From contig NZ_JAPCZF010000001.1 in NCBI RefSeq assembly GCF_025938095.1, forward strand, positions 806,001-870,000: DNA of 64,000 bases, written 5' to 3'. Position 1 is the stretch's first letter. Every line of letters starts with the position of its first letter. The notes beneath the pieces are model-generated. The model was not told where the DNA came from. It worked only from the letters and a program-made list of their open reading frames with translations, and made no database searches. Below are positions 1 to 9,040 of this stretch, one piece after another. This DNA comes from Novosphingobium sp. JCM 18896 (GTDB lineage Bacteria > Pseudomonadota > Alphaproteobacteria > Sphingomonadales > Sphingomonadaceae). The position numbers and the translations under genes are program-made.

Positions 1-15
1 TTTCGGCGTCTGCCG

Positions 16-909
16 CTAGATCCGCTCGATCACGATCGCCTGCTCGGTGATCGCATCGAGCACCTCCTGCCGATCCTCGGGTGCGCGACCTTCGAGGAAA
101 TCGAGCAGGTCGCGCTTGAGCCGCTCCTGCTGGGTCGCGAAGACGCCGTGCGCTTCGCCCTCGTATTCGATCAGTTCGGCATGCGGCACGCGGCGCGCCA
201 CCTCGCGCGCGGTCGCTTCGATCGGCACGGTCTTGTCGGCCGTGCCGTGGATCACCAGCGTCGGGACGGTGAAGGCGGCGAGGTCGGGGCGGAAGTCGGT
301 GGTCGCGAAAGCGCGCGCGGCGGCGAGCGTCGGGTGAAGCCCCGCCTGCATCGCGGTCTGCCACGACAGGTCGAGCACCTCTTCGCTGACGGCGCGATCG
401 AGCCAGCCAACGCCGTAGAAGTCCTTGAAGAAGCCGCGGAAGAAGTGCGCGCGATCTGCGAGCATGCCCTCGGTCATCTCGGCGAAGACGCGTTCGGGCA
501 CGCCATCGGGATTGTTTTCGTTCTCGGCCATGTAGGGCACCACCGAACTGACCAGTGCGACACGGGCCACGCCTTGCGCACCGTGGCGCGAAAGGAACCG
601 CGCGACCTCGCCGCCCCCCATCGAGAAACCGACGAGCGCGACCTTCTCGCCGCCCGCGACCTGGCCGATCACCGCGGCGAGATCATCGGCGAAGGTATCG
701 TAGTCGTAGCCGTCCGAAGGCTGGTCTGAACGGCCGAAACCGCGGCGGTCGTAGGCAATCGCCTGAAACCCGTTCTCGGCGAGGTGATGCGTCACGGGAT
801 CCCAGCTATCGGCCGACAGCGGCCAGCCATGGATCAGGACCACCGGTGGGCCTTCGCCCCAGGACTTGGCGTAGAGGCGGGTCCCGTCGCGGGCTTCGAT
901 CATCGGCAT
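16..909 (-). CDS. alpha/beta hydrolase (non-haem chloroperoxidase-like)
   Basis: Predicted 297-residue cytosolic alpha/beta-fold hydrolase; no signal peptide. The triad is readable: nucleophile Ser96 in the elbow GFSMGG, Asp225 in HGTADKTVP and His254 in GEAHGVF. The oxyanion region is IHGWP (residues 26-30). Length and motifs fit the cofactor-free chloroperoxidase/esterase group, but the substrate cannot be read from sequence. The ATG at 909 is preceded by GGAGAG at a good distance; a second in-frame ATG lies two codons later. It is divergent from the metallo-hydrolase gene starting at 1005, so the 95-base gap must hold both promoters. Other serine esterase or dehalogenase activities are possible. 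Confidence 0.9.
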   Translation of the reverse strand: MPMIEARDGTRLYAKSWGEGPPVVLIHGWPLSADSWDPVTHHLAENGFQAIAYDRRGFGRSDQPSDGYDYDTFADDLAAVIGQVAGGEKVALVGFSMGGGEVARFLSRHGAQGVARVALVSSVVPYMAENENNPDGVPERVFAEMTEGMLADRAHFFRGFFKDFYGVGWLDRAVSEEVLDLSWQTAMQAGLHPTLAAARAFATTDFRPDLAAFTVPTLVIHGTADKTVPIEATAREVARRVPHAELIEYEGEAHGVFATQQERLKRDLLDFLEGRAPEDRQEVLDAITEQAIVIERI

Positions 910-1004
910 TGCATCTCTCCGGTCCGCGCCCTTGCGAAAGGAAACCGCCTCTTCCCCGTTGGTTCCGACTTTCCCTGGCTCCGGGGACGGGTCTAGGATG
1001 GGCC

Positions 1005-1778
1005 ATGGAGTTCGAAATCCTCCCCGTGACGCGCTTCCAGCAGAACTGCTCGATCCTGTGGTGCGAGAAGACCCGGCGCGCGGCGGTGATCGATCCCGGC
1101 GGCGACATCAGCGAGATCCTCAACTTCATCGACATGCTCGATCTCGAACCCGAAGTCGCGCTGGTGACCCATGGGCATTTCGATCACTGCGGCGGTGCAG
1201 CCCAGTTTGCCGAGATGACCGGCGCGCGGATCGAGGGGCCGCACATGGGCGATGCCCCGCTCGTGGCGCGGCTCGAAGGGCAGGGCGCCTTCTTTGCCGA
1301 AATGGCGCGGGCGCGGGCCGCGAATGAGGAGGTCGTCGCCCAGCTCGAACGCCAGGCGGCGCAGCCACGCGGCAAGGTGCGCAGCTACGAGCCGCTACGC
1401 TGGCTCGATCATGGCGATCGCGTGCGCTTCGGCGAGGAGGAACTCGAAGTCCTGCACTGCCCAGGGCACAGCAAGGGCCACGTTGCCTATTTCAGCCGAT
1501 CCGCGCGACAGGCCTTCGTCGGCGACATCCTGTTCCGCCACACGATCGGCGCCTGGGAGCATCCCGATGGCGACCTGCCCACCCTGATCGATTCGATCCG
1601 CAATCGCCTGTTTCCGCTGGGCGACGACGTGGCTTTCGTGCCGGGGCATGGCGATACCTCGACCTTCGGTCACGAACGCGAGGCCAATCCCTTCGTCGGC
1701 GACGAAGCCTTTGCGCGCTGGTCGACGCGGTTTCCCGGCTCCGTCGATCCGACCCTGGCCAAGCCTAAATATTTCTAG
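1005..1778 (+). CDS. MBL-fold metallo-hydrolase (glyoxalase II-like)
   Basis: 257-residue metallo-beta-lactamase-fold hydrolase. The metal-binding motif HGHFDH is at residues 56-61, followed by PGHSKGH, the bridging-Asp segment FVGDILF and PGHGDTS, the usual order for glyoxalase II/YcbL-type thioesterases. There is no signal peptide, so it probably acts in the cytosol on thioesters or lactoyl-glutathione-like substrates; the exact substrate is inferred. The ATG at 1005 begins MEFEILPV, a typical start for this family; longer in-frame extensions upstream overlap the divergent hydrolase and are not credible. Its TAG stop (1776-1778) overlaps the stop of the convergent SDR gene within CTAG. Confidence 0.9.
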   Translation: MEFEILPVTRFQQNCSILWCEKTRRAAVIDPGGDISEILNFIDMLDLEPEVALVTHGHFDHCGGAAQFAEMTGARIEGPHMGDAPLVARLEGQGAFFAEMARARAANEEVVAQLERQAAQPRGKVRSYEPLRWLDHGDRVRFGEEELEVLHCPGHSKGHVAYFSRSARQAFVGDILFRHTIGAWEHPDGDLPTLIDSIRNRLFPLGDDVAFVPGHGDTSTFGHEREANPFVGDEAFARWSTRFPGSVDPTLAKPKYF

Positions 1779-2554
1779 AGGCGGTAGCCGCCGTCGACCG
1801 AGATCGCCTGGCCGGTGATCCGCGCGCCTTCGGGCGAGACGAGCATCAGCGCCATGGCGGCGATGTCCTCGGGATCCATGATGCAGCCCAGCGCGGCGCG
1901 ATCGGTGGCATAGGCGCGCGCCTCGGCCTCGGTGATCCCCATGTGCTCGGCGGTCTTCTTGAAATCGACCATCCGCGTGTTGGTCCAGCCCGGGCAGATG
2001 CAATTGGCGGTGATGCCGAGAGGCCCGCAGTCCTGCGCGAGCTGCTTGGTCAGGCCGACGAGGCCGTGCTTGGCGGCGACATAGCCCGGCGGCCCGCCGT
2101 CGTTGGCGCGCAGCGCCTCGGTCGAGCCGATCGTGACGATGCGGCCATAGCGCTGGCTGCGCATCGCCGGCATGGCCGACTGGATCGTCCACCAGGCCGC
2201 GGTCAGGTTGAGCAACAAGGTCGCCTCGAAACCATCGTTGCCGCCTTCGAGGCTGCTGTGCATGCCCGCGACGCCGCCGACGTTGGGCACGACGATATCG
2301 ACACGGCCGAACTGGGCGAGCGCTTCTTCGACCGGTCGATGCGCCTGCAGCCGGTCGCTGGCGTCGGCGACGACCGCGAGGGCATCGACGCCGAGCCCTT
2401 TGGCTTCGGCCACGGTCCAGTCGAGCTCGGCCTTGTTGCGTGAGGAGACCACCACCGTCGCGCCTTCGCCGGCGAGAGCCACGGCGATAGCCTGGCCGAT
2501 GCCGCGGCCGCCGCCGGTGATGACCGCCACTTGTCCTTCGAGCTTGTCGGGCAC
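1775..2554 (-). CDS. SDR-family NAD(P)-dependent oxidoreductase
   Basis: 259-residue classical short-chain dehydrogenase/reductase. It has the Rossmann glycine motif TGGGRGIG at residues 13-20, the catalytic Ser near 144 (IGSTEA) and YVAAK with Tyr158 and Lys162. The C-terminal SVDGGYRL is the usual SDR ending. I chose a GTG start at 2554 because GGAGAAG lies about 8-10 bases upstream and the protein then starts directly before the first beta strand; ATGs further upstream (2596, 2647 region) would add a non-conserved tail. The substrate is unknown. It is divergent from the E1 dehydrogenase gene and convergent with the metallo-hydrolase. Confidence 0.9.
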   Translation of the reverse strand: MPDKLEGQVAVITGGGRGIGQAIAVALAGEGATVVVSSRNKAELDWTVAEAKGLGVDALAVVADASDRLQAHRPVEEALAQFGRVDIVVPNVGGVAGMHSSLEGGNDGFEATLLLNLTAAWWTIQSAMPAMRSQRYGRIVTIGSTEALRANDGGPPGYVAAKHGLVGLTKQLAQDCGPLGITANCICPGWTNTRMVDFKKTAEHMGITEAEARAYATDRAALGCIMDPEDIAAMALMLVSPEGARITGQAISVDGGYRL

Positions 2555-2716
2555 TTGATCGCTTCTCCATGATCCTGGTTGCCATGCGACTGTCATCGCT
2601 GGCGCGGTTTGGTCCAATCTATGGATTTGCGCGACGTTCGGACGCAAGTTTCGATTGTGCGCACCATTGCAACCATGCTTATGGCCAGGGGAATCAACTC
2701 GGGAGAGTCAGAAATC

Positions 2717-4744
2717 ATGTCGCAGGGAAATCTTGGTATCGAGCCCGAAGTCCTCAAGGCGATCTACGGTCAGATGGCGCGCATCCGCGCCGTCGACAAG
2801 GCGATCCAGGCTGGGCTTTCGGCGGGCAAGTTCATGTTCACCTACTGGCCGATGACCGGTCAGGAATGCATTCCGGCGACGATCTCGCAGCTCACCACCG
2901 AGCGCGACTACATGGTCACCACCTATCGCGGTATCCATGACCAGGTCGCCAAGGGCGTCGACCTTTACGGCATGTTCGCCGAGGCGCTGGGCCGTGAGGA
3001 CGGCGTCAACAAGGGCAAGGGCGGCTCGCCGCACATCTCGGACCCCAAGTCGGGTTCGATGGTCACCACCGCCATCGTCGGCGCCGGCGCACCGATCGCC
3101 AACGGCCTGGCCATCTCGGCCAAGGAGCGCGGCGAGGACCGCGTGACGATCGTGAACTTCGGTGACGGCGCGACCTCGATCGGCGCGGTGCACGAGGCGA
3201 TGAACCTCGCTGGTGCCTGGCAGCTGCCGGTCATCTTCATGTGCCAGAACAACCAGTGGGGCGAATACACGCGCATCCCCACCTACACCAACAGCCCGAA
3301 CTTCTTCGGCCGCGCCGAAGCGCTCGGCTTCAAGGGCGTCCAGCTCGACGGCAACGATCCCGCCGCCTTCTACAAGGGCATGAAGGAAGTCGTCGACCAC
3401 GTCCGCGCCGGCAAGGGCCCGGTCTTCGTCGAGGCGATCACCTACCGCATCGGGCCGCACGCCGGCGTCGGCGACAACTACAACGCCACCAAGGAAGAGC
3501 TGGCCGCGGGCAAGGAGCGCGCGCCGCTCGAAAAGACCCGTGCCCTGCTGCTCGAAGCCGGCATTTCGACCGAGGAAGAGCTGACCGCACTCGAAGCCGC
3601 CGCCAAGGCCGAGGTCGAGGATGCGATCGCCCGCGCGCTCGAAAGCAAGCCGACCCCGCCGAGCGAGACGATCGTCGACGTCTTCGCCGATCCGGACAGC
3701 GTGCCGCAGCGCGGCCACTTCCCGGTCCGCGAGGCCGAGGGCGAGCTTTCGGGCGATACCGAGTCGATCTCGATGGCCATCGCCGTGCGCGATGCGCAGC
3801 ACATCGCCATGACCAACAACAAGGAAGTTTTCATCCTCGGCGAGGACGTGGGCGACCCGCAGGGCGGCGTGTTCGGCACCAACAAGGGCCTGCAGACCGA
3901 GTTCGGTGACCGCCGCGTGCGTCCGACCCCGATCGCCGAGACCGCGATCATCGGCGCCGCCATCGGTTCGTCGATTGCCGGCATGAAGCCGATCGCCGAG
4001 ATCATGTTCGTCGACTTCCTCGGCGTCTGCCTCGACCAGATCGCCAACCACGCCGCCAAGCAGCGCTACATGTCGGGTTCGGCGACGCATGCGCCGTTGA
4101 CCATCCGCATGCAGCTCGGCGGCGGCATGGGCGGCTTCGGCGCGCAGCACTCGCAGAGCCTCGAAGCCTGGCTCACGCACACTCCGGGCATCAAGGTGGC
4201 CTATCCGTCGAACCCGGTGGACGCCAAGGGCATGCTGCTCTCGGCGATCGACGATCCCGATCCGGTCGTCATGCTGGAATCGATGATGCTGCTCTACACG
4301 CTCAAGGGCGACGTGCCGAAGGGCGAGTACAAGATCCCGCTCGGCGTCGCCAAGGTGCGCCGCCCGGGCAAGGACCTGACGCTTATCTCCTATGGCTACA
4401 TGCTCAACCACTGCCTCGCGGCGGCGGAAGAAGTGGCCAAGGACGGGATCGACGTGGAAGTGATCGACCTGCGCTCGCTGGTGCCGATCGACTATCACCG
4501 CGTGCTCGACTCGGTGAAGAAGACCGGCCGCGCGCTGGTCGTCCACGCCGCCGTCGAGTTCTGCGGCCTGGGTGCCGAGATCTGCTCGACGATCAACGAG
4601 GAGCTGTGGGGCAAGCTCAAGGCGCCCGCGATGCGCTTCGGCGCCGATTATGCGCCGATGGCCTATTCGAACGCGATCGAGTTCAGCCAGGTCCCGACGC
4701 CGCCCTCGATCGCTGCGCGCATCCGCGCTGCGGTGAAGTCCTGA
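2717..4744 (+). CDS. fused alpha/beta 2-oxoacid dehydrogenase E1 (TPP-dependent)
   Basis: 675-residue protein containing a complete E1 alpha unit (about 1-340) and a complete E1 beta unit (about 345-675). The alpha part has the thiamine-diphosphate motif, GDGATS at 149-154 with the closing NN at 178-179. The beta part has GEDVGDPQGGVFG, FVDFLG and the transketolase C-domain. E1 decarboxylates a 2-oxoacid and transfers the acyl group to a lipoyl domain, here most likely the 76-residue protein encoded 33 bases downstream. No E2 acyltransferase or E3 gene is in the window. GGGAGAG precedes the ATG at 2717; an earlier in-frame ATG exists but has a poorer site. It resembles acetoin/branched-chain E1 enzymes; the substrate is unknown. 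Confidence 0.93.
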   Translation: MSQGNLGIEPEVLKAIYGQMARIRAVDKAIQAGLSAGKFMFTYWPMTGQECIPATISQLTTERDYMVTTYRGIHDQVAKGVDLYGMFAEALGREDGVNKGKGGSPHISDPKSGSMVTTAIVGAGAPIANGLAISAKERGEDRVTIVNFGDGATSIGAVHEAMNLAGAWQLPVIFMCQNNQWGEYTRIPTYTNSPNFFGRAEALGFKGVQLDGNDPAAFYKGMKEVVDHVRAGKGPVFVEAITYRIGPHAGVGDNYNATKEELAAGKERAPLEKTRALLLEAGISTEEELTALEAAAKAEVEDAIARALESKPTPPSETIVDVFADPDSVPQRGHFPVREAEGELSGDTESISMAIAVRDAQHIAMTNNKEVFILGEDVGDPQGGVFGTNKGLQTEFGDRRVRPTPIAETAIIGAAIGSSIAGMKPIAEIMFVDFLGVCLDQIANHAAKQRYMSGSATHAPLTIRMQLGGGMGGFGAQHSQSLEAWLTHTPGIKVAYPSNPVDAKGMLLSAIDDPDPVVMLESMMLLYTLKGDVPKGEYKIPLGVAKVRRPGKDLTLISYGYMLNHCLAAAEEVAKDGIDVEVIDLRSLVPIDYHRVLDSVKKTGRALVVHAAVEFCGLGAEICSTINEELWGKLKAPAMRFGADYAPMAYSNAIEFSQVPTPPSIAARIRAAVKS

Positions 4745-4777
4745 TCAACAATCAATCGTTCTACAGAAGGTAAACCG

Positions 4778-5008
4778 ATGGCAACGACCCTGACCCTGCC
4801 CAAGCTCGAAATGTCGATGAGCGAAGGCACGCTGGCCGAGTGGAAAGTGGAAGACGGCGCGACCGTGAAGGAAGGCGACGTGATCTACGTGCTCGAGACC
4901 AACAAGACCGCGCGCGACATCGAGGCTCCGGCCTCGGGCACGCTCGTCCACAAGGCCGCCTCGGGCGAGACCTACGACGTGGGTACCGAGATCGGCGAGA
5001 TCGTCTGA
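4778..5008 (+). CDS. stand-alone lipoyl (biotinyl/lipoyl) domain protein
   Basis: 76-residue protein that is nothing but one biotinyl/lipoyl domain. The modified lysine is Lys43 in the hairpin ETNKTARDIEAP, where most E2 domains read ETDK. It has no peripheral subunit-binding or acyltransferase domain. It lies 33 bases after the fused E1 gene on the same strand, with AAGG ahead of the ATG, so it is probably the acyl acceptor for that E1. A biotin-carrier role is less likely because the lysine is not in an MKM context. A free lipoyl domain is reminiscent of GcvH-like carriers. An inverted-repeat pair follows directly and separates it from the convergent phytase gene. Confidence 0.88.
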   Translation: MATTLTLPKLEMSMSEGTLAEWKVEDGATVKEGDVIYVLETNKTARDIEAPASGTLVHKAASGETYDVGTEIGEIV

Positions 5009-5018
5009 TTGGATAACT

Positions 5019-5146
5019 CCTCCCCGGGAACGGGGAGGGGGACCATCCGCAGGATGGTGGAGGGGGCTCTCGGCGCGCACGGCGCTGGCCGGAAATCCCC
5101 CTCCGTCAGCCGCTACGCGGCTGCCACCTCCCCGTTGCCGGGGAGG
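5019..5146. repeat. inverted L-R repeat pair without gene
   Basis: Two double-hairpin repeat units in opposite orientation separated by 30 bases. L unit 5019-5066: CCTCCCC...GGGGAGG hairpin, then GGACCATCC/GGATGGT and the end GGAGGGG. R unit 5097-5146 reads on the other strand as CCTCCCC...GGGGAGG, GTGGCAGCCGC/GCGGCTG and ACGGAGGGG. The same L and R subtypes flank the DUF559 gene at 21267-21750. It fills the gap between convergent genes and may also act as a terminator. Confidence 0.9.
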
Positions 5147-5157
5147 ATTTTTATTGC

Positions 5158-6180
5158 CTAGAGCCCCAGCGCCTTGAGCACGTCGGCCCAGGACACCAGC
5201 TTGAAGTTCTGCGCATGGGGTGCGTTGTCGCCGTCCTGGGCGACGAACAGCCCCGCAGGATAGTCGGCGCCGAAGCTCCCACCCATCAGCGCGATGCCGT
5301 CGGTCTCCGAGGTCGCGCCGAACTGGCCCGCGGCCACGCGGAAGCGGCCGGCGGGCTCCATGCCCGGCAGGCGATAGACCGCATAGGCGTTGTCGCCCTG
5401 GCTCGAGGCGACGAGAAAGCCGCCCTTGTCGCCCTCGGTGATCAGCGCGAGGCCTTCGGTGTCCATGACCAGCTGCTTGCCGTCGGCCTTGGCCACGAGG
5501 CTGCCCTGGGTCTGACCCGCGACATAGCGCCACACGCCAACGTCTTCCTCGCCGACATAGAGCGTGCCGTCGCGCGGATCGGTGACGCAGCCTTCGGTCT
5601 GGGTCGCGACCTTGCGCGTCGCCACGGGCACCGAGCGCGGGGTACCGTCGAGTTCGAGACGGAATTCCTCGATCGTGCCGTCCTTGAGGACCGAGAAGGC
5701 GTGCAGCGCATCGCCGTGGGCCCAGAGACAGACGCCGTAGGCCTCGCCGCGGCCGCCTTCGACCGCGCCGAGCGGGATCAGCTTGGCCGCTTCGGTGTCG
5801 AGCCGATAGAGCCGCAGCTTGGCCGCCGTGACGTCGTTGCGGTCGCTGGCGACGACGATGACGCCGCGCGGCCCCAGGTCGACCAGGTCGACGTTGTTGA
5901 GCCGGCCATCGGGTTCGAAGAAGCGCGAGGGCCCGCCGAGACCGTAGACGTGAAGACCCGCGCGCTTGTCGGTCGCGACGATCAGGCTCTTCGCCGGATC
6001 GGCCGGATTGCGCCAGATCGCCGGGTCGTCGGCCGCATCGGCCGCGGCCGTGCCAACCGGCGCGGTCTCGGCCTTGGCGGTGACCTCCGCCGCCGGCAGC
6101 GAGGCTACCGGCGGGGTGGTCGCGGTCGTGGCGCAGGCCGAGCAGGCCAGCGCCCCGAGCAGGATTGCCTTAGTCCGCAT
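5158..6180 (-). CDS. beta-propeller phytase, predicted lipoprotein
   Basis: 340-residue predicted beta-propeller phytase (3-phytase), which would release phosphate from phytate outside the cytoplasm using calcium. Family-like stretches include DDPAIWRNP, IVATDKRAGLHVYGL, NNVDL, TEGCVTD, YVGEED, DTEGLAL, SSQGDNAY and SETDGIAL. The N-terminus MRTKAILLGALACSAC looks like a lipoprotein signal with Cys13 or Cys16 as the lipidated residue. Its ATG overlaps the stop of the TonB-dependent receptor gene by one base (TGATG), indicating translational coupling in a two-gene operon. Pairing of these phytases with TonB-dependent receptors is known in sphingomonads and relatives, so the operon probably serves phytate-phosphorus use. 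Confidence 0.92.
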   Translation of the reverse strand: MRTKAILLGALACSACATTATTPPVASLPAAEVTAKAETAPVGTAAADAADDPAIWRNPADPAKSLIVATDKRAGLHVYGLGGPSRFFEPDGRLNNVDLVDLGPRGVIVVASDRNDVTAAKLRLYRLDTEAAKLIPLGAVEGGRGEAYGVCLWAHGDALHAFSVLKDGTIEEFRLELDGTPRSVPVATRKVATQTEGCVTDPRDGTLYVGEEDVGVWRYVAGQTQGSLVAKADGKQLVMDTEGLALITEGDKGGFLVASSQGDNAYAVYRLPGMEPAGRFRVAAGQFGATSETDGIALMGGSFGADYPAGLFVAQDGDNAPHAQNFKLVSWADVLKALGL

Positions 6181-8963
6181 CAGAAGTTGAACCGGATACC
6201 GCCGGTGTAGCGGCGGCCGAAGCGTTCCCACTCGATCGTCTGGCCGGTGGTGCTCGGCGAAGGCGTGCCGGTCGCGGTCAGCAGGTTGCCCGGATCGGAG
6301 AAGCGGCGGCCCGGGTGGTTGAGCAGGTTCGAGGCGTCGAAGTAGATCTCGAAGTTCTTGGTGATCGCATAGCGTGCCGAGAAGTCGAGCTCGTCGTCCG
6401 AATCCCAGTAGGTGTCGCCGGCGTCGGCCAGGGTGTCGGCGACGGTGTCGAGCCACTTGCCGCGGTTCTGGTACTGCAGGCGCAGCGACAGGCCGTACTT
6501 CTCGTAATAGGCGCCGAGGTTGTAGACGAAGTCCGAGGTGCCCGGCAGGCGGACCTTGCGCGCCGGGATCGTGCCGGTGGCGGGCTTGGTGACGCGGCTG
6601 TTGTTGAGCGTCAGGTTCGCCGAGATACCGAAGCCGCCCATGAAGTCGGGCAGGCCGAGGCTGTCAGTCCAGGGCTCGAGCTGCAGCTGGGCCGCGGCTT
6701 CCATGCCGTAGATGCGGCCGTCACCGCCGTTGGTGATGCCCGAGAAGGTGTAGCCCGAGCGATCGACGCCGCCGCTGTTCAGCGCGCTCGAACCGAAGGT
6801 GCGGGCGGTCGTGTAGAGGACGTCCTTCACCTCCTTGTAGAACGCGCCGATCATCAGGTAGCCCTGCGGACGCATGTACCATTCGAAGTAGGCATCGACG
6901 CCATAGGCGCGCTCGGGCTTCACGGCGGGGTTGCCGCCCGAGATCGTCTCGTTGGTGTCGTTGACCACGACGTTGGGACGCAGCTGGTCATAGTCGGCGC
7001 GCGCGGCGCCCGAGTTGAACGACAGGCGGAATTTCTTCGTGTCGTCGACGTTGTAGTTGATGTGTAGGCTCGGGAAGACGAGCGTCTGCTCGGCCTCGGC
7101 GGTCACCAGACCCGTGGTCGTGCCGACGGTACCCACGGCGATGCCGCGGTTCTTGATGTGCTCGACGCGCGCACCGCCGATCACCGAACCCCAGTCGTAG
7201 CGGACCGTGCCCATGAGGAAGGCCGCATAGACCTGCTCGCGGACGTCGTAGTTGTTCGCGGTGTTCGGCAGGAGCAGCTGCGGGAAGGCGGCACGGGCAG
7301 CCGCGCTCGCCGCGCGCATCTTGTCGGTGTCGAAATAGCGGAAGGTGTAGCCCATCGGAATCTTGCCGAGGAAGGCCTGATCGAGCGAGAACTGGTTGTA
7401 GTCGGTCGGCAGGACCGTCGCGGCCTGAGTGGCGTTCAAGGTGATCTGGTTCTCGTCGGCCACCTTGGTGCGCTGGTCGAACTGGAAGCCCAGCTTGAAC
7501 GTGGCGTCGCCGCCAAGGAAGCTCGTGTCGCGGCCGACGACCAGCTTGGCGGTATAGGCCTTGGTCGTGTCGACCGCGTCGAGCACGGTGAAGCCCGACA
7601 GCGGCTTGCTGAAGGTGTCGATCGCGGTGACGGCGTCACCGGCCTGGAAGCGCGTCGGCGAAGCAAGCTGGATCGTGCGGAACAGCTGCAGGCGCGAGAG
7701 GTTCGGATCGGAGAAGTCGTAAGCGATCGTCGGGCGCAGGTTGCGCGTCGAGGGGCTGTCCCAGGTCGCTTCGCCGACGACCGATCGATCGTCCTTGGAT
7801 TCGGTGTAGTTGCCGACCCAGGAAACCGTCCAGCCATCGCCGAAAGCGTGGTCGCCGGCGAGGGTGTTGGTGAAGACCGACTGGCGGAAGGCGCGCAGGG
7901 TCGAGCGCTGGCGGATGTCGACGCCGTAGACCGTGCCCTTCTGCGGGGTGTTGCCGATGCAGACGTCGCCATAGCCCGAAGTGGTAGGAGTGGCGGTCGG
8001 CGTCGGCGTGCAGGCGGCGGTGTTGGCGACGAGATCGCCCTCGCGGTCGTCGAGGTCGAAGCGATAGTTGTCGCGCGCCTCGTCGTCGGTGAAGATCGTG
8101 TAGACCGAGCGCAGCGAGATCGTGTTGTCGGCGTCGGGCTTGTAGTCGAGGCGGCCGGAGACCGACCAGTTCTTGCGGGTCAGGCGGTAGAGCTTGTTCT
8201 CGGCCTCGTGCGCCCAGAAGCGGGTTGCCGCGCCGGGACGCTGGTCGTTCGGGACGCGTTCGTAGTCGGTCTCGAAGTTGTCGGTGATCATGTTGCGCTC
8301 GTAGTAGCTGCCCGAGAGCAGCACGCCGAGTTCGCCGGAGCCGACATTGAAACGGTTCGAAAGGACCACCGAACCTTCGTATTCCTTGCGGTTGCCGAGC
8401 TCGGCGAAGCCCATGCCGGCCTTGCCGGCGATGTGGAAGCCGTCGTAGTCGAAGGCCGAACGGGTGACGACGTTGACGTTACCCGCGACCGTCTCGCCCG
8501 GCATGTCGGGCGTTACCGCCTTGGACACGATGATCTTGCCGGCGATCGCCGAGGGGATCGAGTCGAAGCGGGCATCGCGACCTTCGGGGCTGACGACGTT
8601 GATCCCGTCGAACGACAGCGTGGTCCAGGTCTTCGGCGCGCCGCGCAGGTTGATGTAGCGGGCCTGACCCTGGTCGCGCTCGACGCTGACGCCGGGCAGG
8701 CGGCTCGTGGCCTGGGCGATGTTCTGGTCGGGCAGGCGACCGACCGCGTCCGAGGCTGCGACGGCGACGAGCGAATCCGATTTCTTTTGAACCTCGAGCG
8801 CGGCCGCTTCGGATTCGGCGATCGGGCGGGTGCCGGTGACGATGATCTCGCCGGCATCGGCTTCGGCCGCGACCTCTTCGGCATGTGCGCTGGCGAGCGG
8901 CAGAAGCGTGGCGACGCTGCACAGCAGCATGGTGCGCCGAACGGCGCGGTCGATCGTGAACAT
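6180..8963 (-). CDS. TonB-dependent outer-membrane receptor, phytase-linked
   Basis: 927-residue outer-membrane active transporter. It has an N-terminal signal peptide (about 1-28), a TonB-box-like segment (EIIVTGTRP), a plug domain with GRLPDQNIAQA, SRLPGVSV and the YINLRG region, and a long 22-strand-type barrel ending in aromatic IRFNF. The size and plug style match the Xanthomonas/Caulobacter-type receptor group. It is first gene of the operon with the phytase, so a role in taking up phytate, its breakdown products or bound metals is inferred; the ligand is not visible. The start ATG has AGGGGG upstream. A weak PHO-box-like sequence lies about 80-95 bases before the start. Confidence 0.93.
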   Translation of the reverse strand: MFTIDRAVRRTMLLCSVATLLPLASAHAEEVAAEADAGEIIVTGTRPIAESEAAALEVQKKSDSLVAVAASDAVGRLPDQNIAQATSRLPGVSVERDQGQARYINLRGAPKTWTTLSFDGINVVSPEGRDARFDSIPSAIAGKIIVSKAVTPDMPGETVAGNVNVVTRSAFDYDGFHIAGKAGMGFAELGNRKEYEGSVVLSNRFNVGSGELGVLLSGSYYERNMITDNFETDYERVPNDQRPGAATRFWAHEAENKLYRLTRKNWSVSGRLDYKPDADNTISLRSVYTIFTDDEARDNYRFDLDDREGDLVANTAACTPTPTATPTTSGYGDVCIGNTPQKGTVYGVDIRQRSTLRAFRQSVFTNTLAGDHAFGDGWTVSWVGNYTESKDDRSVVGEATWDSPSTRNLRPTIAYDFSDPNLSRLQLFRTIQLASPTRFQAGDAVTAIDTFSKPLSGFTVLDAVDTTKAYTAKLVVGRDTSFLGGDATFKLGFQFDQRTKVADENQITLNATQAATVLPTDYNQFSLDQAFLGKIPMGYTFRYFDTDKMRAASAAARAAFPQLLLPNTANNYDVREQVYAAFLMGTVRYDWGSVIGGARVEHIKNRGIAVGTVGTTTGLVTAEAEQTLVFPSLHINYNVDDTKKFRLSFNSGAARADYDQLRPNVVVNDTNETISGGNPAVKPERAYGVDAYFEWYMRPQGYLMIGAFYKEVKDVLYTTARTFGSSALNSGGVDRSGYTFSGITNGGDGRIYGMEAAAQLQLEPWTDSLGLPDFMGGFGISANLTLNNSRVTKPATGTIPARKVRLPGTSDFVYNLGAYYEKYGLSLRLQYQNRGKWLDTVADTLADAGDTYWDSDDELDFSARYAITKNFEIYFDASNLLNHPGRRFSDPGNLLTATGTPSPSTTGQTIEWERFGRRYTGGIRFNF

Positions 8964-9040
8964 TGGTAGCCCCCTGAGTTTGGTTCTGGGGGCGCGCCTA
9001 GGTGTCGATCGAGACTCTACCGCGTCGGTTTTTGGTCTTT

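Noticed and set aside
2708..4546. Long open frame antisense to the fused E1 gene
   Set aside because: The E1 frame carries ThDP motifs; the antisense frame is composition-driven and unsupported.
5019..5146. CRISPR-like array from repeated hairpins
   Set aside because: Only two units, in inverted orientation, with no regular spacers and no cas genes.
7158..8969. Long open frame antisense to the TonB-dependent receptor
   Set aside because: The receptor frame has clear family motifs; the antisense frame has none and reads as low-complexity.
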